Shown here one piece after another: positions 17,907 to 26,097 of a stretch of 64,000 bases of DNA; the stretch's first letter is position 1; each line of letters starts with the position of its first letter. The stretch is from contig NZ_BBWW01000001.1 in assembly GCF_001485215.1 (NCBI RefSeq), positions 4,526,001 through 4,590,000 of the forward strand. The letters run 5' to 3'. Under the pieces are notes generated by a model. That model searched no databases, had not been told where the DNA came from, and was given only the letters and a program-made list of their open reading frames with translations. The position numbers were made by a program, and so were the translations under genes. Source of the stretch: Leptolyngbya sp. NIES-2104 (GTDB lineage: Bacteria > Cyanobacteriota > Cyanobacteriia > Leptolyngbyales > Leptolyngbyaceae).

Positions 17907-18863
17907 TCAAATCGCATGAATGGGAATGTATTTCGCGATCGTGTCGAGCAGTTCTGTGCGCGTAAATGGCTTGGTCAAATAGCCAGATGCGCCAACCAGT
18001 TTGGCTCTTGCTCGATCGATAAATCCGGTGTGACCCGTGACCATGATCACGGGAGTTGCTCGAAATCTCGGATGCCGTCGCAACATTGCACAAAGCTCAT
18101 ACCCATCGAGATTCGGCATTCCAACATCGAGCAAAATCACATCGGGGTTGTGTCTCATCACTTGCATTAACGCTTTCAGTGGATCAGCAATCATCACCAC
18201 ATTAAATTGCTCATCTAAATGAGTTTGAATTGCTTGCAAAATCGAGGGGCTATCATCAATGCAAACAATTTTGTACGATCGTGGCTCTACTGCAATCAAC
18301 GTTTCAACAGGTCGCTCGATCACGGCGGTCTGGCTGCCAAACTGCATTTGACGAGTGCTCGATCGTGCAGGCTGATGGTTCCTTGCTAGTAGTGGTAAAA
18401 GCTCCATCCGGCACAGTTCTGGATAAGGATCGAACTTAGCGCGTTCAATCACTTCCGACTGTCCTTCATAGAGCATCAGAAATCCATTCAGAACTTCCTG
18501 AGCCACTTCTTTGATCAACTGTTGTGCTTGATCGATCGTGAGATACTGCTGCTCGACTAATCGCAGAATCGCTTGGTAATCGGGGCTAATCCGGCTCTGC
18601 GGCGGTTTACGATCGAACAATGATCGAATCTGCGATCGCATCGCGCCACCCAGATTTGGAACTCGCTGGCTCAATCTGCCGAGATGTCGATCGAGTCGCT
18701 CAAAAGGAGACAGCGAACTGGTCGCAAAGGTGAGTTCTCCTTCGCTGAAGTAGATTGACCAATCTGCAAGGTTCGTTTCAACTTGAAGGCATCCCGTTAA
18801 TCGTTGATGCACTAATCGAAGCAGTAAACGATGCGGATGCAGGCTCGGATAGGATTTCACCAT
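17907..18863 (-). CDS. PatA/PixG-type response regulator
   Basis: 318 residues from ATG 18863, which has GGAG four bases upstream. The same frame extends to GTG 19004 and TTG 19025, which lack a ribosome site. The N-terminal two thirds is a PatA-type domain ('RLTGCLQVE', 'WSIYFSEGELTFATSS', 'RLDRHLGRLS'). The C-terminal receiver has 'VCIDDSPSIL', 'VILLDVGMPNLDGYEL' and 'YLTKPFTR'. PixG and PilG act as the main output regulator to the type IV pilus motor. It is first in the operon. Confidence 0.9.
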   Translation of the reverse strand: MVKSYPSLHPHRLLLRLVHQRLTGCLQVETNLADWSIYFSEGELTFATSSLSPFERLDRHLGRLSQRVPNLGGAMRSQIRSLFDRKPPQSRISPDYQAILRLVEQQYLTIDQAQQLIKEVAQEVLNGFLMLYEGQSEVIERAKFDPYPELCRMELLPLLARNHQPARSSTRQMQFGSQTAVIERPVETLIAVEPRSYKIVCIDDSPSILQAIQTHLDEQFNVVMIADPLKALMQVMRHNPDVILLDVGMPNLDGYELCAMLRRHPRFRATPVIMVTGHTGFIDRARAKLVGASGYLTKPFTRTELLDTIAKYIPIHAI

Positions 18864-19396
18864 AGCGCTCCGTAAGGGTGGATCGGTTTCGCCCAGATCC
18901 GCCAAAACTTGGGACGTGCACAAGTTTTTCAATTGATAACTGGGCAGTGAGGTAGTGCAGCCCGTTAAACTCCCTGAGATGCGGACAGCCGCTATTGATC
19001 GCACTGATTCTGAACGGTAGGACAATCGATAGATGCTGATTCACACGGTCTGAGTTATTTGTAGCTTACTGGTATTTACGGAGAAAGACAAGCTTCTTAA
19101 GAGAATCTTGAAGATAATACCGAGAGGTGAAAAATTTAGATTTTTTGAGAGTGTAACTTCTGCGACTCAGATATCATCGGAATTTCAAAGCTTTATCAGC
19201 GAAATCAGGACTGAAGAGATTAAATTTGATACTAGAATTTTAAGTTTTTCTCTCGGCAATTACGCGGAGAATACCATCCGTAGATTCACGGTACTGGATT
19301 ACTAGAACTTCATGAAGCACGCAAATTTAAAAAATAAAGGGTGCGTTTTGGCAAGTAACGCACCCTCGATTGTTGTTATTGACTTCGCCCAAATAA
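18864..19396. other. Intergenic region: operon promoter side and purB terminator
   Basis: It holds the probable promoter for the minus-strand chemosensory operon at its left side. At 19339-19366, read on the minus strand, GGGTGCGTT and AACGCACCC form a stem followed by TTTATTTTTT, a terminator for purB. The AT-rich middle (19040-19330) has a 65-codon plus-strand frame without a ribosome site or recognisable product, which I do not call as a gene. Confidence 0.7.
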
Positions 19397-20719
19397 CTAA
19401 ATGCCCAGCCGCTGATAAACCTGATCTAAGTTCTTGAGGTGAACTTGTGGATCAAAACATTCATCGAGTTCAGCAGGCGACATTGTTTCAGTCACACGCG
19501 GATCGTCGCTCAAAAGCTTGCGGAAGTTGCCATCATCTTTGTTCCAAGCTTGATGGGCACAAGATTGCACGATCGCATAAGCATCTTCACGGCTCAATCC
19601 TTTCTGCACTAATGCCAGCATCACTCGCTGACTGAACACGACTCCGCCGTAAACGTTCATGTTCCGCGCCATGTTTTCGGGATAAACCAGCAGATTTCTC
19701 ACTAAATCTGTTGTTTCAACCAACATAAAGTGAGTGAGAATGCAGGCATCAGGCAGTGCAACTCGTTCTACAGAACTATGAGAAATATCCCGCTCATGCC
19801 AAAGTGCGACGTTTTCTAAAGCTGCAACTGCATATCCTCTCAGTAAACGTGCCATTCCGGTCAGCCGCTCCGATCGAATCGGATTTCGCTTGTGGGGCAT
19901 TGCTGACGATCCTTTCTGTCCTTTTGAAAAGAACTCCTCGACTTCTAAAACATCGGTTTTTTGCAAATTGCGGATCTCAACAGCGAATCGCTCGATCGAG
20001 GCTCCCAACAGCGCCAACCCATTCATAAAATCCGCATGTCGATCGCGAGAAATCACCTGAGTCGATGCTGTATCCGGTTCCAATCCCAAATGCTGACAGG
20101 TCAATGCTTCGATGCGTGGATCAATATTCGCATAAGTTCCCACGGCTCCAGAAATTTGACCGACCGCGATCGATTTTCTCAACGCACAAAGTCGATCGCG
20201 ATGTCGCAGCATTTCTGCTAACCAGCCTGCAAGCTTAAATCCGAATGTAATCGGCTCCGCATGAATGCCATGCGATCGACCAATCATTACTGTATTGCGA
20301 TGTTGTTGCGCCTGATATCGAATCGCCTGGATCAACGCTTCCACCTGCGTCATGATCACGTCTAAGCTGGCGACCATTTGGAGTGCAAGCGCGGTATCTA
20401 ACACATCGGAGCTGGTCATCCCTAAGTGAATGTAGCGTCCCGCATCACCCACATGTTCATTGACATTCGTTAGAAATGCAATCACATCATGACGAACTTG
20501 TGCTTCGATTTCCAGAATCCGACTGACCTCAAATTTGGCTTTCGATTTAATTTCTTCGACCGCTTCAGCCGGAATATAACCTAGCTCGGCTTGTGCTTCA
20601 CACACTGCAATTTCAACATCGAGCCAGGTTTTAAATTTGTAGTGATCCGTCCACAAATCGCCCATCTCAGGCAGGGTGTAACGCTCAATCAAGGTAGGTT
20701 GCTCAAATTCAACCGTCAC
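19397..20719 (-). CDS. purB: Adenylosuccinate lyase
   Basis: 440 residues from GTG 20719, which has GAGG nine bases upstream; a TTG at 20692 would give 431 residues beginning IERYTLPEMG, the usual family start, so either is possible. Signature 'SSAMPHKRNPIRSERLTG' holds the active-site Ser and Lys; 'MTSSDVLDTA' and 'GRSHGIHAEP' hold the catalytic His and substrate residues. It cleaves SAICAR and adenylosuccinate in purine synthesis. It is followed by a strong terminator. Confidence 0.96.
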   Translation of the reverse strand: MTVEFEQPTLIERYTLPEMGDLWTDHYKFKTWLDVEIAVCEAQAELGYIPAEAVEEIKSKAKFEVSRILEIEAQVRHDVIAFLTNVNEHVGDAGRYIHLGMTSSDVLDTALALQMVASLDVIMTQVEALIQAIRYQAQQHRNTVMIGRSHGIHAEPITFGFKLAGWLAEMLRHRDRLCALRKSIAVGQISGAVGTYANIDPRIEALTCQHLGLEPDTASTQVISRDRHADFMNGLALLGASIERFAVEIRNLQKTDVLEVEEFFSKGQKGSSAMPHKRNPIRSERLTGMARLLRGYAVAALENVALWHERDISHSSVERVALPDACILTHFMLVETTDLVRNLLVYPENMARNMNVYGGVVFSQRVMLALVQKGLSREDAYAIVQSCAHQAWNKDDGNFRKLLSDDPRVTETMSPAELDECFDPQVHLKNLDQVYQRLGI

Positions 20720-20763
20720 ATTGTAGCGCCTCGTGCTGACGCTTTATCGATCGATCTTTAAGA

Positions 20764-20853
20764 GGATGTTTGGAAATCGATCGTTGATTGCAGCACTCGC
20801 CCCGGAATGAAATTCGGGGCGGGAGTACAACGCAGCGAAGGAACTATCATACT
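20764..20853. repeat. Short relative of the 194-bp palindromic repeat
   Basis: It begins with GGATGTTTG, has a CGCCCCG...CGGGGCG hairpin near 20798-20821, and ends with an ACAACG.AGCGAAG segment. All three features recur in order in the element at 43609-43802. The right terminal repeat is degraded. It lies between the TldE-like gene and purB, in the purB leader. Confidence 0.6.
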
Positions 20854-20868
20854 GTGTTCAAACCTTGC

Positions 20869-22155
20869 CTAAGCTCGTCCGGTACAAGAAAGCCCCTCAA
20901 CGATCGCGGAAGGCGTAAAGCACGATCCATTCCACTCACCATCGCCTCCCAACTCCACCAAATTCTTCAACGCGGTATAAACGCTACCTGCAACCATCGT
21001 GTCTTTAACTCTGCCCACGATTTGACCATTCTCAACTCGATATCCCAAATCGACATTGATCGAAAACTCGCCAGAAATCCCCGCGCCCCCTCCAAGCATT
21101 TGATCCACGATTAAACCGTTGTCGATCGACGAGATTAATTCCTCTAAAGACTTCGTTCCTGGTTTCACTAAAATATTGAACAGTCCTGGTGTTGGATAGC
21201 TTCCTAAACCCGATCGAAATCCGTTCCCAGTCGTCCCACTGCCCAAGGATTTCCCGGTTGTACGATCGGCGTAAAACAGTTGCAGTTCACCTCGATCGAT
21301 AAACGTAATCATCCGAGTCGGTGTCCCTTCATCGTCAAACGGACAGCTAAACGGTCCTACATTCGGCTGCTGTGAAAGGGTGATCGCTTCAGAAGTCACA
21401 AGCTTTCCTAATCGATCGCTCCAAGGGGATGCCCCTTCGATCACTTGCTTGCCATTGAGTGCCGATTGCACCGTTCCCCACAGCATGTCCATCGCTTTCG
21501 AGGTAAACAGAATCGGCACTTTTCCGACTGGGGGCGCAGTATTTTCTTTCGCCCAATCCAGTCGTTGTAAAACCTGTTGTGCGATCGCGATTGGATCAAG
21601 TCGATCGCGTTCCGTCTGTCCATCCGCCACATTGAGAAAGTCATCGCCCCGAACCCATTCGACTTCGAGAAACCCGCTCAATGTCGTATCCGTATAGCCG
21701 CAATCAAGACCATTGGAATTAATTAATCGCGTCGTTTCCGCTTCACAATCCCAACCACACGAACAAAGCACCTCCGGATAACGATCGCGCACCAGTTCGA
21801 TCGCGATTTTGCCCCATTCAACCAACTGCTCAACCGCAACTGTCTTACCCACATCTGGATAAGACAGTTGTGAGGCAGGTGAAAGCTCTATGTCTTCGGG
21901 TTCATTGAGTTGACTAATCGCGATCGCTCGATCGACTAATGCTTGAGGTTCAACATCTCCATAAGCTACCGCTAATCCTGGACGACCTTGTTTCCACAAC
22001 CGTAAAGCCGTTCCTTCCGCCTCAGTGCTTTCCAGTTGTTTCAAACGATTCGCTTCAAAAAAGACCGGACGAGAAAGCGATTGCGATTGAAACACTTCAG
22101 CAGACTCGGCTCCATCGCGTAAAGCCAGATCAAGCAATTGTTCGGGTAGGGGCAT
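20869..22155 (-). CDS. TldD/PmbA (TldE) family protein
   Basis: 428 residues from ATG 22155; the frame is open 36 codons further up. It shows 'RDGAESAEVFQSQS', 'LWKQGRPGLAVAYGD', 'FDDEGTPTRMITFIDRGEL' and 'GGGAGISGEFSINVDLGY'. TldD/TldE pairs are metalloproteases that cleave modified or unfolded peptides. The TldE-type partner usually lacks the metal-binding motif, and none is obvious here. No TldD partner is in the window. It lies upstream of purB on the same strand. Confidence 0.85.
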   Translation of the reverse strand: MPLPEQLLDLALRDGAESAEVFQSQSLSRPVFFEANRLKQLESTEAEGTALRLWKQGRPGLAVAYGDVEPQALVDRAIAISQLNEPEDIELSPASQLSYPDVGKTVAVEQLVEWGKIAIELVRDRYPEVLCSCGWDCEAETTRLINSNGLDCGYTDTTLSGFLEVEWVRGDDFLNVADGQTERDRLDPIAIAQQVLQRLDWAKENTAPPVGKVPILFTSKAMDMLWGTVQSALNGKQVIEGASPWSDRLGKLVTSEAITLSQQPNVGPFSCPFDDEGTPTRMITFIDRGELQLFYADRTTGKSLGSGTTGNGFRSGLGSYPTPGLFNILVKPGTKSLEELISSIDNGLIVDQMLGGGAGISGEFSINVDLGYRVENGQIVGRVKDTMVAGSVYTALKNLVELGGDGEWNGSCFTPSAIVEGLSCTGRA

Positions 22156-22259
22156 AGAAACTTGGGAGACAGACAGCAAGAGTTCGGGAAACTGGACGAT
22201 ACCCAACTCTTGATCACTGTACGCTAAATTGATTTCCTGTTCGCGATCGACTTTGAATT

Positions 22260-22511
22260 TCAAAGACCCAGCAAATCATCCAATTCGTCGATCGCTTCAC
22301 ACGGAACCGACTGACTATCTCGATCAATCACAGGTTGCGATCGCTGAATCGTTACAGAACTTCCCTGCAATCGTCCATACAGATAATCATCGGCATACTT
22401 ACGAAACACAGCTTCGATCGCGGCTCTGGCATTTTTCAACCCCCATTCCGCTGCAATCAGTTCTGCCTTTTCGATTACATCTTTGCTGAGTCTCACTTTG
22501 TTGTCATACAT
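22260..22511 (-). CDS. Small ParR-like DNA-binding protein (candidate partner of the actin-like protein)
   Basis: 83 residues from ATG 22511, with AGGGG eight bases upstream; a GTG at 22520 is in frame. The N-terminal half 'KVRLSKDVIEKAELIAAEWG' then 'NARAAIEAVFRKY' looks like a ribbon-helix-helix domain. The C-terminus is acidic and leucine-rich ('EAIDELDDLLGL'), as in ParR tails that contact ParM. It overlaps the end of the actin-like gene by 19 bases, so it is translationally coupled. The ParR role is inference from size, order and motif shape. Confidence 0.6.
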   Translation of the reverse strand: MYDNKVRLSKDVIEKAELIAAEWGLKNARAAIEAVFRKYADDYLYGRLQGSSVTIQRSQPVIDRDSQSVPCEAIDELDDLLGL

Positions 22512-23518
22512 AGCTGCCACCCCTCAGCGATCGGAAACAATCCACGCACATTCGCGAACTGCGGATCAGGCATCACCGCAAACAATTTCCGCCCGGCTAA
22601 CCGTTCAGCGATCAGATGTGAACTGCCTCCAGTGACCAGAAATCGAGTCACACGCGGCATATATGGAGTGTACTGAGCTTTAATCGTTTGAAAAATCCCC
22701 TTAAACCAAGGATCGAGGTACTCTTCGAGCCACAGCGACCAGGATAATCCGGTGTCTGCATAACAATGACCGGATTTAAAGCCATCCATGACGATCGCGG
22801 GATCAACCGTCGTTCCCAAGCCATCGATCAACCGTCGATCGAAACTAATTGCTGTCGCCAACTCGTACGATCCACCGCGATCCATGACATTCTCATCAAT
22901 CACATCGCCCTCAGCATCAATTAGGCGAGTCAACCACGTTCCGCCACCGATATCAACCACGATCGTATATCCACTATCGGGAATGAGTCCTAGCTGTTCA
23001 GCATAGCGATAAGATCCGATTCCTTCGCGCTCTACTTCAACATGCTCAACTGTGATTCTAAATGAAATTCCATTCCGTTTAAACTCGTGCATTCCAAGCA
23101 GTTGAGATTTGATTGCATCTGCGTTACGACTTGGATCAGGAGTCGAAGCGTAAACATGCAGCGGAAATTGACTGAGTTCTTCATCGCGCTCTGGTTCCAG
23201 ACAGGCATAGAGATGCAGCCTTGACAAATCCACTTTGTTCTCGACGACGGTTTGCTGTTGGCGGCGATATTTGTACGCTTGTGTGCCAAAATGATAGCGA
23301 GTTCCATCCGGCAGCTCGATCAGCGGCGACTGGTCGGAATAACGCACCGGGTCACGTCCTTGAGGCAGTTGGAATCTGACCGATCGAATGGCTCTGGGAT
23401 GTCCTGCACCGTTCCAAAACTTGAGGTCATAGTTTCCAGCATCCAGTGCGATCGTGCGGTGTGTGACGATTCCGGTGGTTTCTTTCCGAGGTCTACTGCG
23501 AGTGCCTAATCCGTTCAT
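22493..23518 (-). CDS. ParM/StbA-like actin-family ATPase
   Basis: 341 residues. Actin-fold motifs: phosphate-1 'LDAGNYDLKF' (D26), phosphate-2 'VVDIGGGTWLT' (D189), and adenosine motif 'LVTGGSS' (295-300). This is the plasmid-segregation ParM/StbA class rather than MreB or DnaK. ParM filaments push plasmid copies apart together with ParR bound at a centromere. A small coupled gene follows and a palindrome lies just upstream. Here the pair is in a chromosomal setting. Role may be segregation, cytoskeletal or regulatory. Confidence 0.82.
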   Translation of the reverse strand: MNGLGTRSRPRKETTGIVTHRTIALDAGNYDLKFWNGAGHPRAIRSVRFQLPQGRDPVRYSDQSPLIELPDGTRYHFGTQAYKYRRQQQTVVENKVDLSRLHLYACLEPERDEELSQFPLHVYASTPDPSRNADAIKSQLLGMHEFKRNGISFRITVEHVEVEREGIGSYRYAEQLGLIPDSGYTIVVDIGGGTWLTRLIDAEGDVIDENVMDRGGSYELATAISFDRRLIDGLGTTVDPAIVMDGFKSGHCYADTGLSWSLWLEEYLDPWFKGIFQTIKAQYTPYMPRVTRFLVTGGSSHLIAERLAGRKLFAVMPDPQFANVRGLFPIAEGWQLCMTTK

Positions 23519-23558
23519 GGCGTTGTCCTCAACAAGATAGGGGCAATACGAATGTTTT

Positions 23559-23574
23559 TAGTACCTACGTACTA
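23559..23574 (-). promoter_or_regulatory. 6-4-6 palindromic operator candidate upstream of the actin-like gene
   Basis: TAGTAC-CTAC-GTACTA is a perfect inverted repeat 41 bases before the ATG. On the minus strand it overlaps TATAGT, a possible -10 box. A direct repeat GTCAACCTG occurs at 23595-23603 and 23645-23653, 50 bases apart. Together these could form an autoregulatory or centromere-like site. Confidence 0.5.
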
Positions 23575-23673
23575 TATTGGGTTTCTGGCTCGGTGTCAAC
23601 CTGGGGACAAACAAATTTGCAAAACTTGATTTCGCTCTAGCTGGGTCAACCTGTGATATGGTGATAAAAGCTA

Positions 23674-23745
23674 GGGCGATTGGCACAGGGGTAGCGCACA
23701 TCCTTCACACGGATGGGGTCACTGGTTCAAATCCAGTATCGCCCA
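23674..23745 (+). tRNA. tRNA-Val (anticodon CAC)
   Basis: Acceptor arms GGGCGAT and ATCGCCC pair perfectly. The anticodon stem CATCC/GGATG encloses loop TTCACAC, anticodon CAC. The T arm is ACTGG-TTCAAAT-CCAGT. The D stem has one mismatch. The discriminator base is A and CCA is not encoded. It reads GUG codons. Its 5' flank is the promoter region of the divergent actin-like gene. Confidence 0.93.
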
Positions 23746-23880
23746 TAGAAATTGAGCATAAGTTTTGATAGAGCTTCCGCGTGTGCGGGGTTCGATTTGT
23801 AGTAACGATGTGAAAAGTCTAGTGATCTCGAAACTCCAATTCCAAGTCATAATGAGTTCAGCGTTAACACGACCCAACAC

Positions 23881-24180
23881 ATGATGGACGCTTTTGAACC
23901 TGTTCCGCCTGCATGGACACAAACGGCAGTCCATTCCTACTCTTTCTCTTGTCCAACCTGTCACAAGTCTTCAAAAGAAGCAGATCGCGTTTGGATCAAT
24001 CGTCGATCGCCTGTTTTTACCGAGGACTACCGCAAAAAATGGCAGGAGTTCTATCACTGTCAATGCGGGCAAGTGTGGTGGGCTTGGAGTAATGAGCGCC
24101 CCCCCAGCGAACTCGGCAATCGTGAAGATGAACCCCGCCGTAGTCGCTTCGATTCGTTCAACCCTTTTGACGATTTCTAG
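23881..24180 (+). CDS. Small zinc-ribbon-like conserved hypothetical protein
   Basis: 99 residues; ATG at 23881 or 23884. Two cysteine pairs, C-P-T-C near residues 24-27 and C-Q-C near 60-62, suggest a zinc ribbon. Aromatic and acidic residues dominate the C-terminus. I recognise the type as a cyanobacterial hypothetical but know no function. The last 23 bases overlap the convergent ABC permease gene. Confidence 0.65.
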   Translation: MMDAFEPVPPAWTQTAVHSYSFSCPTCHKSSKEADRVWINRRSPVFTEDYRKKWQEFYHCQCGQVWWAWSNERPPSELGNREDEPRRSRFDSFNPFDDF

Positions 24181-25063
24181 GCATCAAGTCTCGAATTTCA
24201 CGCAGTAATGGCAATGACGGAGCGGTTTTGGCTCTGGGTTGGGTGAGAATGCCGTGTCGCGGGCTGAGGAGAAACGCAAGGAAAAACAAACCCGATGCGA
24301 CCATGACGATCGCGGCTCCTGATGGCAGATTGTAAAAATAGCTGAGATACATGCCGCTGATACTGGAAAGAATCCCGATCGCGGCTCCCAGAATCATGAC
24401 ATGGTGCAATCGTTTGACAAGTAGATAAGCGGTTGCACCTGGAGTGATCAGCAGCGATAAAACTAAAATGACTCCAACGGCTTTCATACTGGCGACGATC
24501 GTGAGTGCGATCAGTACCATTAAGCCTAAATTCAATAAATTCGTCGGTAGTCCTGTGGCTTGTGCGCCGAGTGAATCAAAGGTGTAGAAAAGTAGTTCTT
24601 TGTAAAAAAGAAAGACGACCGCTAAAATCACCGTAGCAATGATCGCTGTATCTCGAACATCGCTAACGGTAACGCCTAAAATATTGCCAAAGAGAAAATG
24701 GTTTAAATCAATCTTGTTATCTTTTTGAATCACCGTGATTAATGTGATTCCCAATGCAAAAAATGCACTAAACACAATGCCCATCGCAGCATCTTCTTTA
24801 ATCGGCGATCGCGCTCGTATCCAGGCAATGATTACAGTACTTAAAACGCCTGCGATAAATGCACCAACAAAGATATTAAATCCGAATAGAAACGCGATCG
24901 CGAGTCCCGGTAGGACAGAATGACTAATCGCATCCCCTAGAAGGGCTAACCGCTGAACGATCAGATAGCTTCCTACGATCGCGCAAATCAATCCGACAAG
25001 AATCGCAATGATTAGCGATCGCTGCATGAATCCGTATTGTAAAGGCTCAATCAGGGCATTCAT
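24158..25063 (-). CDS. Metal ABC transporter permease (MntB/ZnuB family)
   Basis: 301 residues with about eight transmembrane helices. Family segments: 'QRSLIIAILVGLICAIVGSYLIVQRLALLGDAISHSVLPG' region at the N-terminus (read in parts), 'KAVGVILVLSLLITPGATAYLL' in the middle. ABC-3 permeases import Mn, Zn or Fe. It starts 2 bases after the ATPase stop. No substrate-binding protein gene is adjacent. Manganese is favoured because cyanobacteria use this class for Mn, but zinc cannot be excluded. Confidence 0.9.
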   Translation of the reverse strand: MNALIEPLQYGFMQRSLIIAILVGLICAIVGSYLIVQRLALLGDAISHSVLPGLAIAFLFGFNIFVGAFIAGVLSTVIIAWIRARSPIKEDAAMGIVFSAFFALGITLITVIQKDNKIDLNHFLFGNILGVTVSDVRDTAIIATVILAVVFLFYKELLFYTFDSLGAQATGLPTNLLNLGLMVLIALTIVASMKAVGVILVLSLLITPGATAYLLVKRLHHVMILGAAIGILSSISGMYLSYFYNLPSGAAIVMVASGLFFLAFLLSPRHGILTQPRAKTAPSLPLLREIRDLMPRNRQKG

Positions 25064-25065
25064 GG

Positions 25066-25872
25066 TTAAGCAGCTTCCGAGAAAAAGACGACTCTACCAC
25101 CGTAAGCCTGTTCGAGATTTTCTTGGGTCATGACTTGCTGACGGGTTCCACTGGCAACCAGCGATTTGTTCAGCAAAATCAAATCATCGAAGTGCGTGAT
25201 CGATTCGCCAAGATCGTGATTTACGACCAGAATCAATTTATTTTCACGAGTTAATTCTTTGAACACATCAAACATAATCGACTGTGTTTTCTGATCAATT
25301 CCGACAAACGGTTCATCAAAGCAAAACACTTCTGCTTGTTGTGCCAGTGCGCGAGCGAGAAAGACTCGTTGCTGTTGACCGCCTGAAAGATCTGAGATAG
25401 CTCGATCGCGAAATTCGATCATTCCGACGCGCTCTAGTGCCTGAGTTGCCAACCGCCGACTAATCGAAGAATACCGCTGAAACCAGCCCGTTTTCTTGGT
25501 GCGTCCCATCATCACCACATCCCAAACCGTCACCGGATAGCTCCAGTCAATTTGTGATCGCTGCGGCACATACGCGACTTGTTCCAATTGATCGACTAAC
25601 GGTTTTCCTTGATAGAGCACCTTGCCGCTAATCGACGGGATCAATCCCAACATCGCCTTGATCAGCGTACTTTTCCCGGCTCCATTCGGTCCAAAGATGC
25701 CAACTAAGCGACCCGGTTTCACCGAAAAGCTGACATTGCTCAAAGCTTCGATCGAGCGATATTTCACGCTCAAGTTATCGACTACCAAATTCGATGCGGC
25801 TTGTTGTGCTTGTGTGTGCACCGTGAATCGTGGATTTGGGCTGGTGTTGTCAAAAAAGGAAGCCGACTGCAT
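25066..25872 (-). CDS. Metal ABC transporter ATP-binding protein (MntA/ZnuC family)
   Basis: 268 residues from ATG 25872, which has GGAG eight bases upstream; the frame is open 49 codons further but without support. Walker A 'GIFGPNGAGKSTL', signature 'LSGGQQQRVFLARAL', Walker B 'VFCFDEPF' and the H-loop 'LVVNHDLG' are all present. It powers the adjacent permease. The upstream region carries four repeated boxes (25893-25954). Confidence 0.92.
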   Translation of the reverse strand: MQSASFFDNTSPNPRFTVHTQAQQAASNLVVDNLSVKYRSIEALSNVSFSVKPGRLVGIFGPNGAGKSTLIKAMLGLIPSISGKVLYQGKPLVDQLEQVAYVPQRSQIDWSYPVTVWDVVMMGRTKKTGWFQRYSSISRRLATQALERVGMIEFRDRAISDLSGGQQQRVFLARALAQQAEVFCFDEPFVGIDQKTQSIMFDVFKELTRENKLILVVNHDLGESITHFDDLILLNKSLVASGTRQQVMTQENLEQAYGGRVVFFSEAA

Positions 25873-25892
25873 AACGAGATCTCCAGTCAAAA

Positions 25893-25954
25893 ATGAAAGA
25901 AAAATGAAAGCCGTAAATACTAAGTTACCGCAAAAAATGAAAGGAATATGAAAG
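25893..25954 (-). promoter_or_regulatory. Four ATGAAAG boxes phased at 11 bp upstream of the metal ABC operon
   Basis: ATGAAAG starts at 25893, 25904, 25937 and 25948, spacing 11, 33 and 11 bases, so all lie on one face of the helix. On the minus strand they read CTTTCAT. Direct repeats at 11 bp are the usual binding pattern of OmpR/PhoB-type response regulators. In Synechocystis, Mn uptake is controlled by ManS/ManR of that class; equating the sites is inference. Confidence 0.6.
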
Positions 25955-26097
25955 CTCGGAAAAATAATTTGATTTGTGAATCCTGACTCTGAGTTTAGGC
26001 AAGGTAGGATCAAGCGCAATCAGCTTTCAGGAAGACGATCGCATTCGCCTCTCGACACATCTATGATGGAAACTGCGTTTATTTCGGAATCTCAGCT

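Noticed and set aside
19108-19305. 65-codon plus-strand frame between the chemosensory operon and purB
   Set aside because: No ribosome site, no recognisable motif, AT-rich with low coding bias, and it ends near the purB terminator.
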